DNA of 64,000 bases, taken from NCBI GenBank assembly GCA_025267735.1, contig CM046305.1, forward strand, positions 37,531,108-37,595,107, read 5' to 3'. Under the pieces are notes generated by a model that did no database searches, was not told the origin of the DNA, and saw nothing but the letters and a program-made list of their open reading frames with translations. The translations under genes and the position numbers were made by a program. This DNA is from Mactra quadrangularis (Eukaryota > Mollusca > Bivalvia > Venerida > Mactridae). Below, one piece after another: positions 32,801-42,334 of this stretch (position 1 is the stretch's first letter; each line of letters starts with the position of its first letter).

Positions 32801-34293
32801 TTCAACTCTTACTGTGTCCCAGGATTCCGCTGATTCCAAAAGCTATGGAGGAGTCCCAGTGATGTATAGCTAGGGGTTCCTTCTGGATCCCTAAGAAATG
32901 CCCTGCTTTTAAATGAATTTGAGTTCCTATGAATTGATTACCACTTTTGGTGACTTAAATCTGTATCTTAATATTTTGTCTATTATTGGTGGAATCACTA
33001 ACGTTAAGGAGGAATCACTGAATAATTGACCAGAAATTCCTTCTGGATCCCTGGTAAAACAGTGAGTGTCGAACCCTGATTGATGCTATCAGTGTCAATT
33101 TCATAGATAAATCAAGCCACTTCCAATGTAGATCTTTTGCAGCTGTTTCTTTATTCATGGATGGTAGTTGTTACTATTTTTACTGATTTTAGTATTTTGA
33201 GAACAAATAATTACTTTTATTTTTATGAAAATGGGTTTTCAGTACTGTCAAAGAATTCAACTTCCACCCATGTCATTGAATATACTTTTACAGTGTATAG
33301 ATATTCAAGAAATTTATACAACTTGGTGAAATGATATTATTGATTAAAATTTTTGAGAAAAAGTTTTTTTTATTTGTATTTTTTAAGTAAAGCATGGAAA
33401 TCAAAATAATAATTAGCCTTAACGTATTGTTTACATATCTATCAACTTATACATGTGTTCAATGTGGGTCAAGATATTGTAGTGTTAAATGTCTAGGTAC
33501 ACATCAAGATACTAGGTATGTACTTCAATTACCAATTAGAAGAATGAAAGCCTTCCTGGCTAGCTCAGTTAGTAACAAAAGAATTCACTGATAGAGGAGT
33601 CGTGGGTTCGATTCCCTGGCTGGACATCCTTTCGTGGAGTTTGGTCATGAAATAATTTCTTAGGACATTCTCCCTCCTACCACTGATTCTAAATCATGTA
33701 GGGCAGTTGTCAGTCACTGAATGAATTATGTGCTCAGTGACTGGTTAACAGCTAAATCCGACCTTTCCAGGAACAGAGAGTAAGTTGACTGGTTGCCTTG
33801 ATATGACCTATACAATGTGTTGCTATGGAATTTAACATAAAAAATAAAATAAAGAAATAAATAGAAAATGAACATGATCATGGGCTGTGATTGTGGCACA
33901 GAAGTAGAGTGCAGGAGATCAAGTCGGACAGTTCTTTGCAAATTGCGTCACGTAAAGGATGTAAAAAGTCTCTGAGCAAAATGATTACATCATGAATATC
34001 ATAACCCAAAAGCCAGCTGAATGTGACCCATGAGCAAATAATTTTAGATGGGGTTTTAATCAGATTGGCTCAGATTTAACAATAAGATGGTCTACCGACT
34101 GTTTGAATAATACTTTAAAAATTGTTGAACAGCATTGTTAAGTACAACTTATGCGTAAATTTATGTCTTTATTGTGGATAAGCCTAAACACAGTATTGAT
34201 TTTTAAAATGTTGAAAGGTTAATTTATTTGTAAATGTCCTTCACCTTGGAGTATTTGTTGTTTGTTTTCAGATGCTTGAAATGGACTGCATGA
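29833..34293 (+). CDS. ZNHIT1: ZNHIT1, HIT zinc-finger subunit of SRCAP complex, 6 coding exons
   Basis: ZNHIT1 (yeast Swc6/Vps71 family, nuclear) helps the SRCAP/SWR1 remodeller load histone H2A.Z. The coding exons are 29833-29854, 30547-30717, 31043-31137, 32096-32184, 33435-33515 and 34272-34293. They join in phase to 159 residues (human 154). Exon 1 gives MSERKES. An Arg-rich helix and ALELDNFQDDPHADL follow at about residues 40-55, a basic KKKKYRSDHLKYRFKK segment at about 71-86, then the HIT finger. All eight zinc ligands are present: C122, C125, C133, C136, C141, C145, H149 and C154; the protein ends CLKWTA. Intron 4 is an AT-AC intron that splits codon 126; the others are GT-AG. Alignment with the family is residue for residue across the finger, so identity and the unusual junction are well supported. 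The short exon 1 rests on the family N-terminus and a good donor. Confidence 0.94.
30765..30835 (+). repeat. Dispersed repeat, CTAATTTCGTAGACT type
   Basis: GAAATTAGTTGTCGTGGGTA, then AGCTAATTTCGTAGACTT. Related stretches are at 16170-16250 and 25760-25862 (GAAATTGGTTGTCCCGGGCA, CTACTAATTTCGTAGACT). It lies in ZNHIT1 intron 2. The family is unknown. Confidence 0.5.
31210..31347. repeat. 69-bp tandem duplication in ZNHIT1 intron 3
   Basis: Two nearly identical copies start GGCTTTTTTTCTTTATATAA, at 31210 and 31279, and end TTTCTTTGAAATCAT. They differ by a G in a run and one C/T. Confidence 0.85.
32185..33434 (+). other. U12-type AT-AC intron (ZNHIT1 intron 4)
   Basis: The intron starts ATATCCTTT (32185-32193), the U12 AT-AC donor consensus. 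It has CCTTAAC (33417-33423), the U12 branch-site core, and ends TTTAC at 33434, 12 bases after the branch A. Only this junction restores codon 126 (GG|A, Gly) and the gap-free HIT finger; no GT or AG option fits. It contains a family-C SINE. Confidence 0.9.
32307..32510 (+). repeat. Family-C SINE inside the U12 intron
   Basis: The words GGTTATCATTGGATAGCCAA, GTTGGTTTGAATCTCATCC (B-box-like), CCAATGTTTCCTTGAGCAAG and TACTGGGGGACCAGG follow the order of a tRNA-derived SINE. Confidence 0.6.
33550..33850 (+). repeat. Family-A SINE, best preserved copy
   Basis: The head TGGCTAGCTCAGTTAGTAAC and the B box GTGGGTTCGATTCCC are clear. The body has TGGTCATGAAATAATTTCTT, CAGTCACTGAATGAATTATG and CTTTCCAGGAACAGAGAG; the tail is ACAATGTGTTGCTATGG plus A-rich sequence. 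It is in the sense direction, 34 bp after the ZNHIT1 exon 5 donor. Confidence 0.8.
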
Positions 34294-34751
34294 GATAACT
34301 ACAGAAATAAATACATTGATATTGTCATGAAGATGTTCCTGGAGTTATGTCCCTTTCTTAGTTGAGAGATATTTACAGTCTGTGATATAAGGGAGAAGCA
34401 TCTAACAATAGTGCTTTACTAGAAACAGTCTTGACTTGAATTACAGACAGTGGGACCAATTGACAGTGCTTGAGCTGCTCTGACTTTGATCTTGATTTGT
34501 GTGTTTGTTCACTCTTACAGTGATATGTAAAGTTGTTCTGACATTCAGTAACATTAACAAGTCAATGGTTTATCATTCGTTGCTGAAACATTTGGACCAG
34601 TGCATTTTGTCCGTGTACAAGTGGATAAAACTTCTATTGGTATATTTTATTTGTTGAGTTGCTGCGAAAGTCTGTTTATCTGCATCTAAATCTAAGTCAA
34701 TGTATCTCAATGAACTAATATCAATAGACCTACCTATATCATATTTTGTAA
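34294..34751 (+). other. ZNHIT1 3' UTR, likely
   Basis: Non-coding sequence after the TGA at 34291-34293. It includes an early AATAAA about 10 bases past the stop, probably too close to serve, and no other motif I can name. The transcript may extend through the repeat at 34752. Confidence 0.4.
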
Positions 34752-35000
34752 TTATACCCCCGCTTCGAAGAAGAGGGGGGTATACTGTTTTACCCTTGTC
34801 CGTGCGTGCGTGCGTGGGTCCGTCCGTTACAAAATTTCCATCGCAGTTTTCTCAGCAACTATAACATGCAGCTGCCTAATACTTTGCATATTGCTTCATA
34901 CCATAGTCCCATGTGGTGTAAAGCGATTTCATGCTCCTTGCTCATCTACTTCCTGTTTGTCGCATATTTTTAGATTTTGGCGGGGGTATCACTAGTGAGC
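34752..35000. mobile_element. ATACCCCC-type repeat element
   Basis: It begins ATTATACCCCCGCTTCGAAG with an early GGGGGGTATAC. It has a GTCCGTGCGTGCGTGCGTGG / TCCGTCCGTTAC stretch and ends GGCGGGGGTATCACTAG. The same family borders the array at 38493 and a small piece is at 10478-10515. It lies downstream of the ZNHIT1 stop codon. Confidence 0.6.
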
Positions 35001-35127
35001 ATTAGCTCACAGATTTACTTGTTTCATATCCATTAGAAAAATGTACTGATTTTGAAAGCAAAATTAAAAATCATTCAATGGTTAATTATTTTTACATCAT
35101 TCCTGCTATTCTATTTAGTATAATGTA

Positions 35128-35133
35128 AATAAA
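35128..35133 (+). terminator. Candidate ZNHIT1 polyadenylation signal
   Basis: An AATAAA about 835 bases after the stop codon, just past the ATACCCCC element. It is the first well-placed hexamer apart from the one immediately after the stop. Confidence 0.3.
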
Positions 35134-35433
35134 AATGTGTGAAGGATTTCTGGAGAGCGGGTTTATTTTTAGTTTAATGATTTATTGTCCATTTGACTAT
35201 GGTGAGATAGTTGGTGCAAATGACCTTTGACATTTTGATATAATTGACACAATTTGTTATGAATCATCAAATCACGGTCTATGAATAGCTTGGAAATCCC
35301 ATTTTTTAAGAAGTCCAAAACACTGACTACAGTAATGTTCCATTACTGAGACCAACTTGGTTAGGGCAAAATCATGCAATTTTTTGTAGACTTTTATATC
35401 CTAAATGTTGAATTAAGAAGAAAAATGTTTGTA

Positions 35434-35619
35434 CAGTAAAACTTGGTTATAACATACTCGGTTATAACTTACACTCGGTTACAACATACCATTTTTCCTG
35501 GCCCATTCTTCATATTTTGTATATAACATACTTAGTATGCTATATAGATATAACATACCTCGGTTATAACATACCTTTTTTCTTTGGCCCAGCGAGTATG
35601 TTATAACCGAGTTTTACTG
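35434..35619. mobile_element. pogo-like MITE, 186 bp
   Basis: The ends CAGTAAAACTTGGTTATAAC and GTTATAACCGAGTTTTACTG are inverted, with TA on both sides (35432-35433, 35620-35621). GGTTATAACATAC words repeat inside. Confidence 0.8.
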
Positions 35620-36115
35620 TATATTAAGTCCATTCCACTAGACTATCAATTTTGATGATCTTAATCGTGGAACATCTCTTTATTATGCTATTGTTTGATT
35701 ACTTGATGAAATGTATTATTCCTATAAAGAAAATAATGGATGTTAACAGAGATGAAATAAAATGTATAAAAATTAAAACTGTATTCATGTTTATTTTTTA
35801 TGGAAGATCACAGGCAGCCGGCATGGTTCCAGTCCCAAATGCATATATATACATATAAATGAACTTGGTTGGAAACTACCATTTTTGAGTAATACACCTT
35901 ATACATGTATATATAGTGATTTGGAACCGGGACCGTGCAGGCAGCCTGTGTGGAAGATCTGAAACTTATTGATTGCTTCCATTTGTTGAGGGAGAACTAA
36001 GCAAATAAACAGTCCAGTTTACATCTTGGAATTGTGTTAAAAATGTCAGATTTCTGATACTTGAATGAGCACCCATTCCTAGTAGTATTTTCAAGTGAAG
36101 TATTTTATATGATGG

Positions 36116-36960
36116 CCTTTTATGGCTCAACTGAGCACCATTGATACATTTTCATGAGTTAGAGTAAATCAAAACTAACTTTCAGATCAATTGCAAGGAT
36201 ATTTTGATCAAATCAGTAGCCACTAGAGGGTTCACAAGGTTTTTGCAATAGTTGAGATGTGTGACCTAGTTTAAGGCTCAATGTGACCCAAATCCAAACT
36301 TGACCTAAAAATAAGCAAAACAATCTTTCAGAACAGTTTTCAGGACAATGTCGTCCTCTTAATGCAAAAAGGTACCATCATATATAATATTTAAGAGCAC
36401 ATTGGTTCCTTTTTGCATTGAGGGGACAATTGTTATTTGGATAAAAACTAGCCATCAAAGTGTTAACAATATTTGTAGCTCCTGTGACCTAGTTTTTCAT
36501 CCAAAATAACCCATGTTCTAATTCTATTACCTATCACCTAGACAAACATCCAGACCAAGTTCGATGACAATTGAGTAAAATATGTGACCACTGAAGTTTT
36601 CACAAGGTTGTTCCATTTCGGCTGTGTGACCTAGTTTTTGGTCCCAGATGACCTATATTCGAATATGACCTAGAAATAATCAGAACAACCTTTCATACCA
36701 ATTTCCAGGATATTTGGATCAAAACAGTAGCCACAAGAGTGTAAACAAGATTTTTCGATTGTTAGCTCCTGTCATCTAGATTGTCATCCGAGACGATTTA
36801 TTTTCAAAGCATTTACTAAGACAAGCATCTTCACAAAGTTTGATAATAATTGAGGCAAAATGTGACCACTATTTAGAGTGTTCACAAACAAATGTAGACG
36901 GACGCCGGACACTCAACGATCTGCAAAGCTAACTATGAGCTAGCTCAGGTAAGCTAATAA
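36116..36960. repeat. GACCTAG modular repeat
   Basis: GTGACCTAGTTT and GACCTA(A/G)AAATAA words recur at about 36260, 36310, 36485, 36630 and 36665, along with 'AGTAGCCAC.AGAG' and 'GTTCACAAGGTT' words. This gives about three modules of roughly 200 bp. It closes with ACGGACGCCGGACACTCAAC and AGCTCAGGTAAGCTAA. The layout is that of an abundant bivalve repeat; a Helitron-type end (hairpin then CTAA) is possible but unproven. Confidence 0.55.
36348..36431. mobile_element. Nested fold-back inside the modular repeat
   Basis: TCGTCCTCTTAATGCAAAAA against TTTTTGCATTGAGGGGACAA forms an inverted repeat that interrupts the first module. Confidence 0.6.
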
Positions 36961-37000
36961 TGATATGACAAACGGTGATTCAATTCACAAGTTTGATATA

Positions 37001-37183
37001 CAGTACAGTCCCTCTTGAGCAACACCAAATGGGAGGGACTAAAGTGTACGTGTTGCTGTTAAGAGCTGGTTATTGCCCTGCAGAAGTTAAATTCAATGAA
37101 AATTACACCTAAGGAAATTATCAAATGTTGTTGTTGCGCAGAGGATTTGCTCTGTAGAGGGCCGCTCTGCAGAGCTTATATTG
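37001..37183. mobile_element. pogo-like MITE, 183 bp
   Basis: The left end is CAGTACAGTCCCTCTTGAGC, the right end CTCTGCAGAGCTTATATTG, with TA on both sides. It is the same small family as 40316, 48487 and 59905 (AACACCAAATGGGAGGGAC, AAATGTTGTTGTTGCGCAGA). Confidence 0.7.
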
Positions 37184-38389
37184 TAGTTCATTAATTTACA
37201 TGTTTCCATTTATTTACTACTAAATGTTAAACACAGTTAATCTAATTTCAATCTATAAAACAGCCTTTATGCTTCAATAGTCAATTCAAAGTTCTGAACA
37301 TAATGCCTGTATTCAACAAGCAGCGTGGGTGACGGAGCTACAATGAATTAGATTGAAAATCAATGCCAATGTTCAATCAGCACATATGAAAACTGTCATT
37401 GATTATTACTGATCTTTTATTTCTGATATAGTTTCAATAGTTCGTTCTTTACTCGCTTGAATAGTTTTCTTTGACTGTCACATTTAAATAGGATGTTATG
37501 TACGCTGCCTCTGTTGCGGAAACATAGCGGTGCGTGAACGTGGTTTGATTTATATGAGATTGAAAATGTATACACATTTTTTTCAAACTATAAATCCTTG
37601 GTCCTTATAGAATGATGAATTGTCTTGTATAACCATACTTTCACTTTGAAGGAAAGTCTCTATTTTGACGATGTTCTACTCAGGGATTCTAAATAACAAG
37701 GATTGGTAACGAAGCGCTTTTTTTAATTGTCTCGGTCGTCACAGCCTATAACTGGCTGAAGCAGGCTGTACAAACAATTTCAGAGTTTAAAAACTTAATT
37801 TATGTTTTTTTGTACATGTCTTTCATGCAACTCGTGAATGTTTCAGACGTTTTTGACAAAAAATTGTTGCAATTAAGACCGAAAATATGACATTAGGTAT
37901 ATAAAATGGGGCTAAAAATGGCAGATCGGCGGGAAAATGCATTATTTTGTGAAACAGTCTTTGAGCGTAATTTACCTCAAAATCATCTAGAAACACATTT
38001 TTTCCTAACATTTATGTCAATGTAAATGGTACTGGTACAAAATTTCATGTGAATATCTTTATTTAAACTTGTTATACTTGTTTTCCGTATTGGCCGAAAT
38101 AATAGCGACGACAGTGAAATTTGATGAAAATCTATTACATTTACTTATCGTTACAAACCCCTGTTATATAAAATCCCTGTTCTACTTTATTAAACCATGT
38201 AGCCAGGTTTATTTATCACTCAGGGTGGTGAGAAAAGTTATATATTAAGTATACTAGACTAAAGATTCAATGAACTTTATTCATATTGTATTGCATGTTG
38301 ATTTTTGTTATATGAAATTAGTGTAACAGTATGTTTTTATATCTTAATCATTTTCGTTTTAATTTTAGCTCGTTTTTCCTAATTATGCA
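37184..38389. other. Intergenic sequence, nothing recognised
   Basis: AT-rich with short inverted words (CAGCCTATAACTGGCTG near 37742) but no gene or bounded element that I can support. Confidence 0.4.
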
Positions 38390-38475
38390 TATGATTGTGA
38401 AGCGCTTTTGAACATATATTCAATATGAAAAGAGCGCTATACAAATACGGTATATAATAATAATAATAATAATAA
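38390..38475 (+). repeat. Retroposon 3' tail ending in AAT repeats, copy 2
   Basis: The layout matches 13508-13600: GTGAAGCGCTTTTGAACA, TTCAATATGAAAAGAGCGC, TATACAAATACGG, then (AAT)n. Confidence 0.55.
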
Positions 38476-38492
38476 TGTTGTTATGTTGCTTG

Positions 38493-38558
38493 TTATACCC
38501 CCAAATACTATGTTGGGGGATATATAGGAGTCAGCTTGTCGATCGGTCGGTCGGTTTG
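38493..38558. repeat. Left part of the ATACCCCC repeat hit by the array
   Basis: TTATACCCCCAAATAC...TTGGGGGATATATAGG followed by GATCGGTCGGTCGGTTTG. The right part of the same repeat resumes at 54374, so the 15.8-kb array interrupted it. The last five bases (38554-38558, GTTTG) are the left target duplication. Confidence 0.65.
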
Positions 38559-39018
38559 CAGTGGCGTAGCAAGGTCTTTTTGATGTGTACGCAAAATCCT
38601 AGGGGTCAAGGGCATGCCCCGCCCCGAATTTGTTTTTCTGTAGATCATTTCAGGAGCATTTTTGGCAACTATTCAAAATGGGTCTGTATAATTCAATCTG
38701 GACACAAATATAGGAAGACAACATTCATACAAATTATCATTCAATTTTAACCAGCGTTTAAAGAATTATATAGACTGGATTCAAAGACAAACATCGAATT
38801 TTAAAACCGTAAATTCAACTCCCAAAAGGCATCGCAAGTCCCATTGAAATATAACTTGACATAAGGTTAGTAAAATAACGATCAAGCAGTTTTGTTTTAC
38901 ACACCCCTACCCCCCTCAGGCGAAATATTTTATTACATTTTTGGCGTTTGTATTTTTACAATTTCTGGACCAGTGTGTACGCAGCTGCGTACTCTGCGTA
39001 CTGGTAGCTACGCGCCTG
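38559..39018. mobile_element. Element E, copy 1 (460 bp)
   Basis: The ends CAGTGGCGTAGC and GCTACGCGCCTG are imperfect inverted repeats. GTGTACGC words lie close to both ends. There is no coding capacity. CAG...CTG ends with 5-bp duplications suggest a hAT-like group (Repbase names a 5-bp group hAT5), which is a tentative assignment. Flanks: GTTTG left, ATGGC right. Confidence 0.8.
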
Positions 39019-39072
39019 ATGGCTATTGATGATGAAATTTATGCTGGAAAACACTCAATATTATAATATTTT

Positions 39073-39144
39073 ACGTCCTCTAACGTCATGACGTCAAAAA
39101 ACGTCACAGTTACATATGACGTAATAACGTAACGTATACAACGT
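39073..39144 (+). promoter_or_regulatory. Cluster of eight ACGT (CRE-like) motifs, unit 1
   Basis: ACGT occurs at 39073, 39083, 39091, 39101, 39119, 39127, 39132 and 39141. One lies in a full palindromic CRE, TGACGTCA (39089-39096), and others read ACGTCA or TGACGTAA. The cluster ends 13 bases before the ATG at 39158. CREB/ATF-type bZIP factors bind such sites; function here is inferred. Confidence 0.6.
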
Positions 39145-40315
39145 CAGAATCACTATAATGACATATAAAGCGCACAAAGCAGCATCATATAAGAGATACA
39201 GATTTATATTACAAGAAGAAATAATGAGAGACATGACAAAATTGACTGGAAATGTTTGTACAGAGTTAGCAAGGAATAGGTAAGTGTTTATTTAAAATTA
39301 AATTTCGTCAAACGTTGAGCTTTAAATACAGAATGTTACTTATTATAAGCATTTCGTCTGTTTATTGCAACCTTCCTCTAAGTCAGATATTCAAAAGATT
39401 TCCTGAGGTCTATGAAATATTTTCAATTCTATTATATTTCGATACAGAAAATGGTAATGAAATAATGTCTATTTTTTAATTTAAAAAACGACGCTACAGG
39501 TTGTTATTGTTTTAAATAATTTTTAAAGCGAAATTAAAATGAACATAAAAATAACGACAAGCTCAGTGTAGGTTAGCATATATGTTTTAATTTTTAGCAC
39601 TTTTGTCCCAATTAGATATATATAAATTTATTTGATTTCAGTGATCAAAGTGTCAAGAGTGTCACCATAACAACTGAAAAAAAAATGGAAACCAAACAAG
39701 TACATAGTGTTTAATGATAATGAAAGTTCTAAATCTAGTTTTTCTTCGAGACAAACCATCACTGGTGAGTTTATTTATACATGTACTAATTTATTTCGCT
39801 AGACTGTGAAGCAAGTTCATACAACTTATATTAATCACTCTCGAGTCCACTTCCAGGTATATTTGAATTAGTCGTAATTTTGGCAGGCAGCTGCAAGAAA
39901 TTAACGAACATAATAAATGTATTATTGCATTCCGGAGATCATGTCACTTTATACCCCGAATAAGGGTATCAGCTCGCTAGCAACGTGTGTTATTGTCTTT
40001 GCTATTGAACCAAAATACATTTCAAGTTTCTACAAATCGTAAAATTCATCAATTTATATATTGTTTTAATCAACACTTACTTGTAAGCAAACATTTGACA
40101 ACTGTTATTAACTTCAAACATCTATTGCAGTTTCCAACAAAATCTCAGAATGGACAAGAAAAGATAACTCTCCCCAAAGATCAACCTATGAATACACAGA
40201 AAGATATAAGAAAATTAGACAACGTGAATCTGAAATTAGACAAGATATTATGAATGTAATTCAACAGAAAATTAGCCATCTTCAAGGTAATTTATAGATT
40301 TCTATTTAAAAACTA

Positions 40316-40579
40316 CAGTGCAACCTCTCTTAAGCAACACCAACTGGGAGGGCCTAAAATGTGTTGTTGTTCAGAGGTTGCATTCTCGTTCCCAGAGTCT
40401 AGTAGGATTCTAAATACTAGCTAGTATTGAGAATCCTACTAGATTCTGGGAACGAGAATGAGAGGTTGTTGTTCTGCAGAGGTTTAATTTAATGAAAATT
40501 ATAACTTAGGGAAATGTCAAAAGTTGTTATTGTGCAGAGGATTTGTTCTGTAGAGGACAGCTCTGCAAAGGCTATACTG
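40316..40579. mobile_element. pogo-like MITE in intron 3, unit 1
   Basis: The ends CAGTGCAACCTCTCTTAAGC and GCTATACTG have TA on both sides (40314-40315, 40580-40581). It is related to 37001-37183 but enlarged by a nested palindrome at 40381-40460. The unit 2 counterpart is 48487-48750. Confidence 0.75.
40381..40460. mobile_element. 80-bp palindromic insertion with 8-bp TSD, unit 1
   Basis: CATTCTCGTTCCCAGA ... TCTGGGAACGAGAATG pairs end to end, leaving almost no loop. AGAGGTTG flanks both sides (40373-40380, 40461-40468). It inserted into the pogo-like MITE before the unit duplicated. Confidence 0.8.
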
Positions 40580-41401
40580 TACTAAGTACTTGGGATTTTC
40601 TCGTACTTTTTATGTACTAGCTTGTGAAACCAACAAGCTAACAATTCTGTTTTTTGTAAGTCATGCACAGATAGCGCACGACTTTTATGTGAACATGTAG
40701 ACCTTTTGTTTATTATGGATAGCAGAATATGGCCACTGTTAATCGAACATGTCCCTAAAGGCATAAACACATACATTTCTACCCTTAAAGCTGATGTACT
40801 TACATGCAACTAAATGCAATTTTAAACAAGACCCTAATTAAGATGAAGGCTGATCCTAATAATAAAAACAACGATCCCACAAAAGGAGGGTCTTTTGCTG
40901 ATGTTGCTTCAACTTGTGACCCAGCCTTATTGCTTTTGTTATCTGCAATGTGAAATTGTTTATGCTCTACTATGGCTTTAAAGATTTACTTTTTATTAAT
41001 TTGTATGTACATTACCTGGGGTGTGGAATTCCTATGCCCGACTTGTCAGACTCGTACCTATATGGCTGCGGACGAGTAAATATGTCTAACCCACTCGTCC
41101 GAGGACAAGTTATATTTTTAGCTGTAAAATAATTCTAACATAGCTATACAATGTACTTAAAATATAGATATTTCAATGCTTCTATCACATTAAACAGTGA
41201 ACTATTTTTATTGTCAATCATTTATCATTACTTACAGTATTTACTTAACATCATAGTTCTATAAATTTTTTTCGAGTATTGAACTTCTGGGCAAGTAAGT
41301 TTTGATTCTGGACAAGTTGATTTTTTAGGTTGCAATTGTACGTGGGCAAGTTGAAAAAACTTGAAATTACACATATCTGATTACTGTTACATGTATATGA
41401 A

Positions 41402-42034
41402 GATGATCGAAAGTATATTAAACTTATTTACAATTTGATGTTAAATGATATTTCATTATACCCTGAAAAAGCAAATTGGGCATTACATGTTAAAAATTTA
41501 TTAGAAAATTTAGGTTTTAATGATGTTTGGTTTCACCAAGGTGTTACTAATGTAAATTATTTTTTGAAAGTATTTCAACAAAGAATTAATGATATTTTTG
41601 TACAAGACTGGCAGTATCAACTCAGTAATTCATCAAGAGCTAGCACTTATATTTTGTTTTCTGAATTTGGCTTCAAACCGTACTTAGATTTAGTTAAAAT
41701 TAAAAAGTTTAGAATTGTTATTTCAAAATTACGTTTATCATCACATAGATTAGAAATTGAAACTGGCAGATGGCATAAACCTAATAAAATTCCAAGAAAT
41801 GAAAGAAAATGTCAACTATGTAACAGACTTGAGGACGAATTTCACTTTTTACTTGAATGTCCATTATATTATGATTTAAGAAAAGATCTTATTAAACAAT
41901 TTTATTGGAAAAGACCGAACATTCCCAAATTTTTGGACCTTATATCTTCGACAAATCAATCTATTTTAAATAAGTTAGGAACATACATTTTCAAAAGTTT
42001 TGAAAGAAGAGATAATTTATATTATTCCAATTAG
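41402..42034 (+). CDS. C-terminal fragment of LINE reverse transcriptase protein
   Basis: This is the tail end of a non-LTR ORF2. Its diagnostic part is a C-X2-C-X7-H-X4-C zinc motif (CQLCNRLEDEFHFLLEC, about 41812-41862), typical of the region after the reverse transcriptase domain (zf-RVT type). It is followed by PLYYDLRKDLI. No polymerase or endonuclease motifs remain, so it cannot act alone. The frame has no stop, as expected of a recent insertion. Confidence 0.8.
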   Translation, partial: DDRKYIKLIYNLMLNDISLYPEKANWALHVKNLLENLGFNDVWFHQGVTNVNYFLKVFQQRINDIFVQDWQYQLSNSSRASTYILFSEFGFKPYLDLVKIKKFRIVISKLRLSSHRLEIETGRWHKPNKIPRNERKCQLCNRLEDEFHFLLECPLYYDLRKDLIKQFYWKRPNIPKFLDLISSTNQSILNKLGTYIFKSFERRDNLYYSN

Positions 42035-42334
42035 ATTTCTCCACCTCATTTATAAATATGCTTTTTAATAACTTAAACATAGACACTTACTATCACTCGA
42101 ATATATACTATTATGTAAGACATTGTTATATGTACTTTTTTATTTACTGCTTAATCTTACTCACCGGAATGTATAATATTGATATGATATAGATATATTT
42201 TCACATTATATGCATTTTGAAATGTATTACATTTATAATTACATTGTTTTGTAATTTCTGCATTTTATGTATCTATATGTATTTATGCTTGTAGATTCAT
42301 AGGCCAATGGCCTAATATCTTGAAATAAACTGTC
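41402..42334 (+). mobile_element. 5'-truncated LINE, unit 1 only
   Basis: The 933-bp insert is flanked by TATATGAA (41394-41401, 42335-42342); unit 2 has the uninterrupted site. From its first base the insert is open to the TAA ending at 42034 (210 codons), then has a 300-bp 3' UTR ending TTGAAATAAACTGTC without a poly(A) tract. Truncation at the 5' end and a short duplication fit target-primed reverse transcription. Confidence 0.9.

Noticed and set aside
33550..33625. Possible tRNA gene (good A and B boxes)
   Set aside because: The body and tail shared with four other loci show that it is a SINE head.
34752..35000. Open frame inside the ATACCCCC repeat as a small gene
   Set aside because: The stretch belongs to a dispersed repeat with inverted GGGGGTAT ends.
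35652..35858. 68-codon open frame downstream of ZNHIT1
   Set aside because: AT-rich, no motif, no neighbouring splice sites; best explained by chance.
41435..42034. 199-codon open frame read as a host gene
   Set aside because: It lies in an insert with an 8-bp target duplication, is absent from unit 2 and ends in a LINE zinc motif.
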